In this document: positions 1 to 10,151 of the stretch, piece by piece
Position numbering within the stretch: position 1 is the first letter of the stretch
How the letters are laid out: each line of letters opens with the position of its first letter
Assembly: GCA_003427395.1 (NCBI GenBank)
Contig: BFEA01000113.1
Span: 106,932-148,597 of the forward strand
Length of the DNA: 41,666 nucleotides
DNA from: Chara braunii
Taxonomy: Eukaryota; Streptophyta; Charophyceae; Charales; Characeae
Direction of reading: 5' to 3'
Notes under the pieces: generated by a model
Told to the model about the DNA's origin: nothing
Database searches by the model: none
What the model saw: only the letters and a program-made list of their open reading frames with translations
Program-made: the position numbers and the translations under genes

Positions 1-343
1 TGTGTCTCTGTTTCTCCCACCCAGCGTCCTCTCTCTCTCCCTCTCTCTCTCTCTCCCCCCTTCTCTCTCCCTCACTCTCTCCCCTCCCTCACTCGCGCTC
101 TCTCCCTCCCTCCCTACCCCCCCAACCATCTCACATGCATCCCCCCTCACCCACTTCCCCCCCTCATTCAACCAACCATCCCACTAATATACCATGCATG
201 CGTTTTTTTCCCCCCCCTCCGTCCCCCACCCACCTTCCCATCAATTCTCCTCACCCTGCCCATTAAAAGTTTCCCTAATCATATTCCCCTCGCACCTCTC
301 CCCTCCTCACAGTACTATAGGCTCCGATCCCTACTGATGATCA
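1..343. repeat. CT-rich low-complexity tract
   Basis: The plus strand is almost entirely C and T, with runs of CTCTCT in the first 120 bases grading into C-rich text. The open frame across it encodes only Leu/Ser/Pro repeats and is a by-product of the composition. No gene is supported. Confidence 0.8.
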
Positions 344-2500
344 CTAAAGCATGACTAAATATTCAATGGGAAATTCCCTGCTCAATCCCGCTACCACACT
401 GTTTGCAGCAGAATAAGGATACATCAACCTCCTTGCTGAAAAACATGTGTTCAAAAACTTAAATAAAACTCCTAATATATATTCAAGATATTCTACTATG
501 GTTACTGACTTGTGCTCTAAATACTTGTGGCCGACTCTATATATTGATGAACGTAGAAAAACAGGACGCGCTCTGTTTTTCGTAAAAAATATCTGATTAA
601 AGAGATTTAAAGAGGGTTTGTTAACTGAGAAAACAATCTGACATCGATACATAACTGCTTTAGTATATTCCCCTTACACCTCCCTCCATCACCGCCCACC
701 CCCCCTCACCCTGCCCACACACTCATCTTCCCCTCAACTGCGCTCCCCTCCCCCCCTCCCCCCCTCGTACTTCCCACATTACCCATTGGTTGTAAATGTT
801 TTTTCAATTAACCACTCTATCAGTAGAACACCCATTAATGCACACATAAACTATATACACATATGACATTCTATACGATCTGATTGCATGAACAGGACAA
901 TACACGCCAGCACATGCTCCGAACGCACAATTTTATGGACATGTATAAACATGTCAATAAACGAGGATAAGCAACACGAGCTTCGGTTTGATGACAAATT
1001 TTCATAATAGAGGAAAGAGCTAACGATGAGGAAATATAGAAGTGGAACCCTAACTGTTCGATCTTATCCTTGTAAAGAGCGATTTCCTGCCTGAATAAGA
1101 CCACATAAAAAACACAGGAAAATATCGCAATCTTTATATATAAGGTTTTTTCTTATACTTTGCATTCCGCAACCCTATCCGGTATTGACAACTGTCTGAT
1201 CACCTCTCCCACCATCTTCCATCCCACTTTCATCCAGTACATACCTGTCCCTCCCCTCCCGCCATAAGTACCCATCAACTAATTCGATTTAACCTCTCCA
1301 CATTCGGGGGCCTACTCCCGGCGGCTGATAATCATAGACTCACCACAAGAAGAAATACAAATTAAGTATGATTAATCGATTAAATATTTCCACGCTGTCA
1401 TACTCTCTACATCGTTACATCTACTAGGAAGGTGGATAACTGATTTTTTCTCATTACATAAACATTTCTGGGAAGATTAAGTTGTAGATTAGAATGCACA
1501 ATCATGACTTGACGGTTGCATGAATAGTACATTAAACGTTGAAATATGTCATAATTTCATAAATATATGACCATACATTAAATTATCCAACCTACTGATA
1601 AAAGAAGATAAGCGCCAAGGTGAGAGCATACTGTAGATGCACGGTAGGTTGCCTGAAACCTATCTTGAAGTTGGAAAAATCATATTACTAAGTACGACTA
1701 TGATGAGGAAATAGGCATAATGAAAAAAAAAACATCGAGCACGATTGTTTATGATTGATGCAACCAACACTGACGTCTTGCTATAAAACAAAGAAAGATT
1801 CCCTTACCCCCGCACCCTTCTTCTTACCTCCTCCTCCCCCCTTGATTCGCCCCTCCCTCTTACCTATCCCTCAACCCTCCCTTATCCCCCTCCTGACTTA
1901 CAACCTCCTTCCCCCTACAACCCCCGTTCTTGCTCACCCCCACGCTCGTTCATCCCCGCTCTTTTCCATCTTTATTTACAATAATCTTAAAATTATGATC
2001 CTTCAATCATACTCTCTCGCACCCCCCCGATTCCCCCTACACATTTTTTATAGAAATTACTGCCTATCCACCTCACTCAATAATTTTTTTTTTTTATTAT
2101 TTTTTTTTTCTTTTTTCTTTTCAATCAGTAGAACACTCATTAGCACATACATGATTACTCCTTATGCATGAATGGCTTACGAACTAGTTCACTTTGTCCC
2201 CGTGCAAAAAACACTTCCATCAGTCCGAACCCGCCCCACGAACACTGAAGATTGGAGGGCAGTTCTTACACACAACACATGTCCTTATTTTTTATTTTTT
2301 ATTTTTTGTTATTGCTTTCCCCTCCCGTTTTACATTTTACATTTCACCTTACAAACGGAAAATATGATCCGCACAAAACAACCCCTAATGATAACCAGTA
2401 ACTACCCCCACCCCATGAGCCGCTTTCAATTCATACATATGGCAAAAGAAAGAGGAACGATACATCTTCCCTCATTTCTTACCAACTCACACTCAAAACA
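344..2500. other. Non-coding AT-rich DNA with C-rich blocks
   Basis: AT-rich stretches alternate with C-rich pyrimidine blocks (about 660-770, 1200-1260, 1800-1960) and homopolymer T tracts (2085-2120). A short phrase around 821-850 recurs in diverged form around 2126-2155, suggesting an old local duplication. Open frames here are short, biased in composition and lack recognisable domains. I see no gene. Confidence 0.6.
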
Positions 2501-3639
2501 AGCATGACACCACAACCCGAAAAAACGTGTCACCAACAATTCCTTCTCAAACTCCCCTATCCCCCGGACCCCCGTCCTTCACTTCGCATTAGACAGATCA
2601 TTCCCATACAATTATACGATGCAACCATTCCATGTCATCCTCCCCCACTCATATTAACACACGACTAACCCTGTACCTCTATCCCATCACAACCCACCTA
2701 TAGATCATCTTTGCCCCCCTCCCCTTCTCCGTTCCTTTACGCGTGGACAACAACTCATCACAACGAACACATTCACGTGTCCCGGGGATACCATACCCCC
2801 TCATAAACAGGCATATACACTTAGCAACTTTGTCATGCTCCTCGGTGATATACACAACGAAATCTGGACCCGAACACCACAAAAAACTTAAACACGCCCT
2901 CCAGCTCAATCTTAAACTCTCGAAACGAAGTAAAACAATACCTAGAGTACGGTCCCCTAAGACTGCGCACCCTGCCTTGAACACAGGCATCCAATCTTCC
3001 TTCTAAAAAACCACGACGCACACATGATTTATCCCTGACCAAAACATAAAAAGTTCCCCTCCATATAGAGCTGCGTCCCAGCCTCGTACACGCTGACATT
3101 GAATTATACAGAACACGGAGAACCAAACTTTACATGATTATAGCATCCCACATAAAAAAACCTACCACCACCACCCCGACACTTGCCGATAAGTAACCCT
3201 TCAACATACTATCAAAATATACCTCCAATCATTATTGACCCACCCCCTATGTCTAAATCTCCTACTAGCCCTGTAGTAACACCAACACGCATCCTCTCTC
3301 CCTACACATCTCCCCTGGAATAACTGCACATCTATCTGCACCAAAGTACCCGCCACCGCACAGTTACTCGAGAACACTCGTAAACCAGCCTGCTGAAAGC
3401 TACTCCCACCTCTTGACCTATCCATATCCCCCTTATGAGTAGCCCCCACTTCCCTCTTTTCACATATCGAAACTTAGCTCCCCATGCATATACCGACGGC
3501 CCAACAGTGGAGGATCCATAATAGCCTCCCACTCCACTAAACCTGCCATACGACCATCGTGCTCCATAGCCACCGTGGACAATAACATACAGACGATCTT
3601 ATCCACGATATCGTTGTTGAGTGCATCGGTCCGACACCA
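2501..3639 (-). other. Unassigned stretch with overlapping minus-strand open frames
   Basis: Several minus-strand frames of 66-103 codons overlap here (2679-2990, 2833-3126, 3201-3449, 3332-3532). Their amino-acid make-up looks less biased than in the flanking C-rich DNA. They could be pieces of one decayed gene broken by frameshifts, but no domain or motif is recognisable. The plus strand is C/A-rich, which by itself favours long minus-strand frames. Confidence 0.25.
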
Positions 3640-4187
3640 CCCAAGGGCAGCACGGGACCCTCAACACCTCGGTCCCGTTTTGCGCTACTCTGATATCCCT
3701 GCGTCATCGCCGCTCGACCTCGATCCCCGAAACTCTCTGACGAGAGTCCGACGCTGTAACCACTAGTGCTAGGTCCAAGGCTGGGTCAAGCCTTGTCGGA
3801 TACCTAAATGAACTAATACTGCGTGACGCGCTGGTTTACCGAAACATCTACAAAAGTCACATTGTTGTCGATGTCGTCCTCCACAAGTATGCACGCGCAA
3901 GTCACAGGTAAGCACACCAATCAAGGGACAAAACCTTTTTAAATCCTAATCTAATCAGAAAATAAAAATTTGGCCGGCGACCAACGCCGGTTTTCACAAT
4001 CATCAATCAAAAAGTAACAAGATCACTTGCGCCTTAAATCCGCGCGCCCACACACTCTCCACTCAGCCTACATTGACCACAGACGCAGCCGCGACGTGCG
4101 CGGTATTCTCAAACTTTAAATTAGACTCGTTCTCTATCACTTGCAAAAACTAGGGCGGATACCCTTGTAAGGGTATTCGCACCGACA
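3640..4187 (-). mobile_element. Inverted, diverged fragment of the Y-family LTR start
   Basis: Read on the minus strand this matches the first ~550 bp of the LTR at 18911. It begins with TGTCGGTGCGAATACCC at 4187. It shares the palindrome 11 nt inside the edge, the TTTTTGCAAGT phrase, the CAGACGCAGCC and CGCGCCC phrases, an AT-rich tract, and the block around GGGATCGAGG. Similarity is patchy, so this copy is older than the two in Y. It may be a truncated or solo LTR; its other end is not visible. The outer flank is the minus-strand open frame ending in 4121. Confidence 0.7.
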
Positions 4188-4525
4188 TCGTCTCCCAGAC
4201 CCACATGAGCATTAAGCACATCCTCGTGAACCTTCGTCACATAAACAATCGCATCACGAAGATCATCATCCACATAACCCAACCCCACATCAAGCCGTAG
4301 CACATACTCCCCCTGTGCATCCACCTCATAGCGCCGATACTCCTTACGATTCACTGCTCTAAAAAACATAAAATCCCAATTCAATAAGACATCTCGATAC
4401 TCTGTTAACTCATATATCATCACCGTCCTTCCACGCACATGACCACGACACACCAGTGTAGCCGCCATCTCTCCACGAGCACCTCCACACCTACAAATCC
4501 CCTCATAACTTAGAATTTTGCGCAC
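4121..4525 (-). pseudogene. Unidentified minus-strand open frame running into an LTR edge
   Basis: An open frame of about 134 codons with no ATG at its 5' end; the first possible start is a GTG, so it may be an exon or broken piece. The first ~113 residues have balanced composition, including stretches with Tyr-Glu-Leu-Thr-Glu-Tyr and Tyr-Val-Asp-Asp-Asp. The last ~22 residues are read through the inverted LTR terminus (4121-4187), so the natural C-terminus was replaced when that element inserted. I do not recognise the family. Either it is a remnant of a host or transposon gene, or a chance frame in G/T-rich minus-strand DNA. Confidence 0.3.
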
Positions 4526-4540
4526 ACTAAAAGCACCACC

Positions 4541-5593
4541 TCAAGCTCAACTTGCACAAACAGCATACCTCCGTACCGCACTATGTACTATTCTTATACC
4601 CACCATAAGACCATATTCCAGAAATCACATCAAACACGACCAATGCCCCTCGTTTCTTGTTAAAAGTTCATTTTTTAACCATAAAGTATGAAACGACACG
4701 ACCCTCCCTCCCCCACCACCTCCCTCCACCCACCAAATAGACAACCAAGATAACAAAATAATTTTCACAACCCTCACTTTAACAACCAATAGGGTTCCCA
4801 CGCACACAATCCCCCCCCCAAAAACACATTCACCTCGCCATCTGTTAACAACGACAAGACATGCCCCTACAAAGAGAACCGACACCCCACACACTTCCCC
4901 CTACCAACACTAATCCCAACCAAAAAGAACAAATAACCAAAAAAAAACACACCTGCACAACTGTTTCTCTCCTCGTAATAATCCAAATTAATAAAATGCA
5001 GAATAAAAATAAAAAGAAATTGTCCCGCGGGTGCGCACACCAATAATCCCCGGAACCACATACAAAAGCAAAAAACAAAAAAAATAATATCAGGCACCGC
5101 AATCCACTACCCATCCCTTCTCACCGAACACACAGACGCTGATAAAAGCCTACTAACTGATCTAGGCCTCCCCAAAATAAGACCCCCCAGCACTATAGTA
5201 TAACCCTCTTGTCACTCCACATACAACTTTACACGATTATCACTGCGAACTGCTATACCCATCTCGCAACCACCAGACTGATCCCAATACACAGACACGC
5301 GATTGCCCGACTTCTCACTACATAATACATGTTGTTCCGATGCCCCACCCACACCCAGAAACCCACATGCGCACATGGGCAATCACCGCAGGACTACGAA
5401 TACGAGTCCAGTATAAAACCACCCATATCCGTCACAATGAATACCACTAGTCCTCGCTGCCCCAACCCTCCCGACAGCGCTGCCGCTACAAAACCAAACA
5501 CGTGTATCTCCTTTTTTTCCTCCCCCCACTATTTTGGTTTAATTCACTTGATGACCACCCTACCCATCACACTCACACCCTGGGCCAGACAAT
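4541..5593. other. Non-coding A/C-rich spacer
   Basis: The plus strand is rich in A and C with poly-A and poly-C runs. Open frames on both strands overlap one another and have skewed composition. I find no recognisable gene, repeat or RNA here. The end of the stretch (about 5630-5659) is pyrimidine-rich and precedes the ORF-S exon. Confidence 0.5.
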
Positions 5594-6327
5594 ATGAACA
5601 CACCCCACCCGAATACTAACACCCAATCCTGTACTTCGCTTTGCTGCCTTACCATGCAGGACGAGTCGGACGACAGCAAGGCTTGGCACACTGAGCTCAT
5701 CGAGAACGTTCGACCCTTCACCCAACTTGCACCTCCCAGCATCCACGCACAGATCGCCATGCTTGCTCTACCGCAAGCGGTTCTCCATACAATCCATGCA
5801 GCCTCCAACTCACAGGCATCGTTCCTCGTCGAGAACCTCCTGTTCTCTGACTAGGGCATCATCCTGGGGAAATGGAAACCCCTCTTAGGAGACAAAGATG
5901 CCATCATCAAGACCTTTGCCCGGGATATCAACTCCATCATCGAGCAGGCTGCCAAGCAAAACCGTGACATGGACAAGATCGTAGCCACCACCGAGAAGGT
6001 CATCTTGGACATCCACGGCTTCACCTCAACACATATTACCGTAGCTGGCGAAGTAAGTAACACCCACGAATCCACCGAGCACAAACTCAAAGTCACCCAG
6101 CAAATGAACCTCTCCCAAGCAGAAATTGATTGGTACATCCAAAGGGTTCCCGAGATGCAGCAGTTTGCCGCTAAACCCATACCTTGCACTCCCACACCCC
6201 GCAGAGCCAACAACTATAAGATGTCCCCCGATGCCCCCTTCATCCCACTACAGATAGCTCGTTGGATCGAAAATGTTAGCACCCAGTTTGATAACAAACT
6301 CTGGCGCATGGACTCCTTCAACCACGC
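5594..6327 (+). pseudogene. ORF-S, left half: unidentified coding sequence interrupted by the 18 kb insertion
   Basis: A single reading frame runs from 5594 to the insertion edge at 6328, broken only by an in-frame TAG at 5852-5854. A pyrimidine-rich tract ending in CAG at 5659 looks like a 3' splice site, so the true exon may start at 5660. The protein is soluble-looking, mixed helical and free of low complexity in this half. I do not recognise a family. The same frame resumes at 24390: removing the insertion and one copy of the ACGC duplication joins codon GC|T without a shift. It may be a transposon-encoded ORF or a host gene; what it encodes is unknown. Confidence 0.65.
6324..6327. repeat. 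Target site duplication (left), ACGC
   Basis: ACGC directly precedes the left end of the inserted element X and recurs exactly at 24386-24389 after its right end. Four bases alone are weak, but both copies sit exactly at TG...CA element edges, and the reading frame of ORF-S is restored across them. Confidence 0.7.
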
Positions 6328-6470
6328 TGACGAGCGCATTGGCCCCCGCGCGAGCGAGGGCCCTCCCGGCCACGTCACGCAGGAGAAACTTAGGCTTTCA
6401 ACCTTTTAGAGACAGCTCGGGAGCGACACGATAACTCGCGTCGACCTTTCGTCGCTCCGGGCGAGTGCGC
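6328..6470 (-). mobile_element. Element X, left part: inverted LTR 3' segment
   Basis: The reverse complement matches the LTR 3' region at about 24190-24330, with the GCGTGACG, GGAGGGCCCTCGCTCG and GGGGGCC phrases. The outer edge reads TGACGAGCGCATTGG, a slightly mutated inverse of the LTR end GCTCGACA. The match stops at 6470, where element Y begins, and continues at 23931. X is therefore split by Y. Confidence 0.85.
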
Positions 6471-6481
6471 TGTCGGTGCGA

Positions 6482-6499
6482 ATACCCTCACAAGGGTAT
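6482..6499. repeat. Conserved terminal palindrome of the LTR
   Basis: ATACCCTCACAAGGGTAT forms 8-base arms around a 2-base centre, with one mismatch in this copy. It starts 11 nt from the LTR edge. The same palindrome at the same distance is found at 18922-18939, and inverted at 4159-4176 and 29132-29149. Confidence 0.8.
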
Positions 6500-6762
6500 C
6501 CGCCCTGGTTTTTGCAAGTAACACAAAATAGTTTTGGTTTAGAGTTTAAGTATACCGCACTAAGCACGGCTGCGTATGTAATTGCCTTGACTGGGTGGTT
6601 GACCACAATAACGAGTGCTTGGGAGCAGGTTTAAGGCACGCGTGATTCCTTCCTGTTGTTGATCGTAAAAACCGGCCCGGACCTCGGTCGTTGTGCTTGG
6701 TGATATTACTTATTATTTATTTATTTTTGATTAAGCAGGAATTAAGGATGTTTTCTTTTTTA

Positions 6763-6951
6763 TTAGGTACATTTGACCGGGTCGAGCGCGCGTGCGGAGA
6801 GCGGCCCCGACGACGGCATTGGCAACCACGGCGCGGCTTTGTGCGGTAAACGGGGTNTTAGGTACATTTGACCGGGTCGAGCGCGCGTGCGGAGAGCGGC
6901 CCCGACGACGGCATTGGCAACCACGGCGCGGCTTTGTGCGGTAAACGGGGT
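6763..6951. repeat. 94-bp tandem duplication around a single N (probable assembly join)
   Basis: Bases 6763-6856 and 6858-6951 are identical by eye and separated by one N at 6857. The 3' LTR carries the segment only once (19206 onward). This pattern is expected when two contigs ending in the same sequence are placed side by side without merging. Confidence 0.85.
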
Positions 6952-7445
6952 GTCGTAGGATGGCGCGCGGGGCAATTATGGCACGGTATAAGCAAGCCGG
7001 CGCGGGCAAAATAGGAGCCGCGCAGCCGGTTTGTCGGCCCAAAGCATCGCGCCACACTGCCTATATGGTATTTTGCGGGACTCAGTCCCAGACTTGGGCT
7101 TAGCCTTATAGGTTACGGTATCGGACTACTATTATGAAGGTTTGGGGATCGAGGCCAGCGAGTGTCGGTGCAGCAGCGGCGGAGCACTACGGAGAGAACT
7201 GAGGGGTTGAGGGCCCGACGGGGCTATCCCCCTTTGGTTTTGTTGACAAGCGCGGCGACAGACCCGGTCCACGGGACCGGTAAGGCTTAGTAGTCCCCAC
7301 GCCCTGCTTAGAGATTTCTATTTATAATAATTTATTTTATCTTTGTTTTTTCTATATTTACCTATTATTTCTATTGGTATTTGCGGTACCGCGACTAGCA
7401 GTCCCTGTCTTAAAGAACCGCAGGTGGGGGTACCACCGCGGCTAA

Positions 7446-7484
7446 GTCCTTCGGAACATCCGTTAAAATTGGAACGATACAGAC
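7446..7484 (+). pseudogene. U6: U6 snRNA 5' half in the 5' LTR
   Basis: GTCCTTCGGAACATCC then GTTAAAATTGGAACGATACAGA matches the plant-type U6 5' stem-loop and the following sequence through the ACAGA box, with only a few differences. U6 homology stops there and runs into 28S rRNA sequence. No plant U6 upstream element or correctly placed TATA box is seen, so this is a fossil fragment rather than an active U6 gene. The 5' end coincides with the true U6 5' end. Confidence 0.9.
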
Positions 7485-7600
7485 GTGTAAATCGTTCGTC
7501 GGGCTCGAGTATAAGGCGAAAGACTCATCGAACCGTCTAACAGCTGGTTGCATCCGAAGTTTCCCTCAGAGCGGCTGGGACTGTCGGGCAATAAGGCCGG
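7475..7600 (+). pseudogene. 28S/25S rRNA fragment fused to U6 in the 5' LTR
   Basis: From CGATAC at 7475, the sequence follows a conserved part of the large-subunit rRNA: GACGTGTAAATCGTTCGTC, then GGCGAAAGACTCATCGAACC, then AGCTGGTT and GTTTCCCTCAGA, then CTGTCGGG. Scattered differences show it is an old copy. Similarity fades after about 7600. The first bases overlap the end of the U6 match, because both RNAs contain CGATAC-GA there. Confidence 0.9.
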
Positions 7601-8309
7601 CCACAGCAACCACCGGGGACTGCGCTAGTGGCAGCGGACGACCAAGGTAGAGGGGCCGATAGACAGGCCGCGGCAGGGTGGCAAAAGACGGGGAGCTACG
7701 CAGTGAAAGGGACGATGGGCGCTGGCGTAGAAGTGTGACAAGGGCCAGCGCGGTGAGCCCAAGCAGAGAGGTAACAGGCAGTCGGGCATTGCGAGAGCAA
7801 CGACGGGCGGCACACAGCGGAGTACATCAGGGCGGATTTACGGTGGGACAGTGGGAATGAATCAAGGCGCTTTCCCGCACCGGATTCATCCGCAGTGAGA
7901 AGGCTATGAGGAAACTGGAGTGGCATGGCCAGGGCCGTCAGATGAATCGGGTCGGGCTGCTCGGGCGCTAGGCGTTGCGCTGAGCAAAGGCCGGGCTGGG
8001 CTATGTGCCAGTGGGAGCATGCGCGGCACAGCAGGGGAGTGACGAAGGAGGAAGCCGGACTGCGGGAAGGCGGGCAGTAGGTAGATGGCGTGGGAATGAA
8101 CATGACCGCGGCCGCGCCTGGGTACGAACGGGGTATAGCCGAGAGTAAGGGGAAATCGGATATCTTGCCCGATACTTAATGGAATCGAGCAAGCGAAAAT
8201 GAGATTTCTATGTTTTGGGGAGCTGCGAGTCTAATGACAGCGTTAGTTTTGGCATTAGTACAGCAGAATAGGAGGTTAGTAGAAAAATTAGTGCGCCGAG
8301 CTATGACGG

Positions 8310-9242
8310 ATGAGTAATTTGGCGCAGGGCGGACAGGGATCAGGAAAAGCGCAGGCGCCTAAGGCCCAGGCAACAACCCCTTTAAATGTGGCGGCTCCAT
8401 CATCTAGTACGGGCCCCTCGCAAGGTGGGGCGCCCTCCTACGGACCGTGGCCCTGGCCGGTGATCAATGCAATTGTGCCATGGGGAAGCCCGCCGCAAAT
8501 AGCCGGACGACAAATGAGTATGCCACTGCCCATCTACCCCGTAGCCCAGGCCCAGCCTGTGGCTCCGCCGCCGTCACCTGCTCCTAGTTCACAGGGCAGT
8601 GTGGCGGGAGGTGGGAACCAGGGGCAAGACAATCAAGGCAACGGAGGGAGGGGTGGAGGAAGGGGGCGAGGCAGGAATGGTCAAGGCCAGGGGTACCAAG
8701 GCCAGGGGTACCAAGGCCTGGGGTATCAAGGCCAGGGGGATCAGGGAAGTCAGGGGTATGGAAGACCTCGTTTTGATTGGAGGACGGCCATCTGTCAACA
8801 TTGTGACCAACAAGGCCACACTATAAGGTTCTGTAATATAAGACGGGAAGATGAGAGGAGCGGACTGATTTTCTCCATTATGGATGAGAATATCTACGAT
8901 CATTTTGGGGAGGCCATTGACAGAAGGCTTGGAGGGGTGAGGGCGGAAGCCCAGCGAAGGGCGGCAACTGGGCCACCACCCCCTGCCATGTTCAGGCTAT
9001 GGCAGGAAAATGAGGAACCACCGATTGGGGTGGAGGAAGTGGAGAGTGATGAGGAAGTGGCTCAAGGGCTACGAGGAGGAAGTAAGACGGAAGAGTCCAT
9101 AATCATCGAGTCAGATAACGAGGATGAGGAGGAAAGAATGGAGCCTCCGTCTGTCTTATTTGGGAAGATGGAGGACCTGCTGGATAAGATGGGGAGGTAC
9201 CAACAGAAGTTGGTGGGCCTCTGTGAGGAAGTGAAGGGATGA
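8310..9242 (+). pseudogene. gag: Y gag, N-terminally truncated (nucleocapsid part)
   Basis: A 310-codon frame whose ATG lies in the LTR; LTR homology ends at 8317, so the apparent start is a fusion. Residues ~1-130 are a Gly/Pro/Gln-rich linker with a 5-residue GQGYQ-type repeat. A CCHC zinc knuckle follows (Cys-X2-Cys-X4-His-X4-Cys at about residues 163-176), then an acidic tail. In element 2 the corresponding Asn-X-X-X-Gly-Gly-Gln-Gly linker comes after a capsid domain, which is missing here. The frame ends at TGA 9240-9242 but remains open beyond it into the protease region, suggesting an original gag-pro fusion. It would bind element RNA but could not form capsids. Confidence 0.8.
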
Positions 9243-10151
9243 AAGTCTAACATCCCCAAAGTGTTCCTCTATGACTCCGGCCCGGAGTCAGCACCTGGGC
9301 GACCCGGAGTAAATGTGGTGGGGTCGTGCCCACAATCGGGGATGAGGGGAAGACCCCTCACTCCGCAGGCCCGGCTGGCACAGGCAGCGCGAACGAGGAA
9401 TCAAGCCAAGACCAGTGCCAGTCAAGAGCCTCTGAGGAGAGAACTCGAATCAGGGAGAAGGAAAGAGGTTGTGGAAGTAGAGGACGACGATGATGAAGAG
9501 GAAGAGGACGAGAAGCTGTGTAGAGAGGAGGATCAGAGAGCGGAGCAGCGGGCAAGAAAAAAAGGAACCAGAGGAGAGGCCGAACCGGTTATATATGACG
9601 GGCCACCCAAAAAGAAGAAATACGCGGTTCGGTTGGAAGAGGGATTTGATGTAGAGAGAGTAATTGACAGGCTGCTGGAAGGGCATAATGACCTCATGAC
9701 CCTGAAGGAAATCCTAGCGTCAGCCCCGCGACTCTACGATGAACTAAAGGGGAGATTGTCGAGGCGCCTGATACCCAATGTCCATCTGGGTACTATCCTG
9801 CCCAAGGAGGCTGAGTGGGTAGAGTCGGGGACGAAAGTGGACTGGAAGTGTGTAGCCTGCGGCACGGTGGATTTGGTGGTGAAGGGCTCCAAGTGTGCGG
9901 CAATGGTGGACATCGGGGCCGAAATGAACATCATTCGGGAGGCGGACGCAATCAAATTCGGGCTGGATATAGACCGTTCTGACTGCGGTATTCTGCACGG
10001 AGCCAGCTGCAAGGCCGTTTTTTGTGGGACAGCCTCGAATGTGCTTATCGAGGTTGGAAAGGTGAAGGCCAGGGCATGCTTCTTCATAATGCCGGACGTG
10101 GACCATGGAATCCTCCTGGGGAGGTCATTCCTAGCAGGACGGAGACCGTGA
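9243..10151 (+). pseudogene. Y aspartic protease region
   Basis: This is in the same frame as gag. A charged, Arg/Glu-rich linker with an acidic run (about 9480-9520) leads to a retropepsin-like domain. It has Met-Val-Asp-Ile-Gly-Ala-Glu-Met-Asn at about 9905-9930, where the catalytic motif is normally Asp-Thr/Ser-Gly-Ala, and ends with Gly-Ile-Leu-Leu-Gly-Arg-Ser. The protease would cleave the polyprotein. A one-base loss near 10133 shifts the frame and creates the TGA at 10149-10151. The next segment continues in another frame, whereas element 2 is continuous here. The Ile in the active-site triplet is unusual. Confidence 0.75.

Larger units (their letters stand above)
6471..8317 (+). repeat. 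5' LTR of Y (3' part missing)
   Basis: This is the partner of 18911-20337. The match starts at TGTCGGTGCG on both sides and ends at ...GCTATGACGGATGAGTAA. The 5' copy lacks everything equivalent to 20338-23926, and no primer binding site follows it. A single deletion that removed the rest of the LTR, the leader and the gag capsid would explain this. It retains about 350 bp (7676-8030) absent from the 3' copy, and contains the U6-28S chimera and a 94-bp duplication around an N. Confidence 0.8.

Noticed and set aside
2-2507. Open frames of 60-138 codons in the first 2.5 kb
   Set aside because: They are products of pyrimidine-rich or AT-rich composition, with Leu/Ser/Pro or Phe runs and no domains.
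6731-7057. Minus-strand frames in the LTR rich in Arg and Ala
   Set aside because: They arise from GC-rich LTR sequence, two of them cross the N, and the same frames in the 3' LTR are not conserved in length.
7446-7484. Functional U6 snRNA gene
   Set aside because: Only the 5' half is present; there is no plant U6 upstream element, no correctly spaced TATA and no T-run terminator.
10125-10151. Programmed ribosomal frameshift between protease and RT in Y
   Set aside because: No slippery heptamer is present, and element 2 is continuous at the same place; a single-base loss is simpler.
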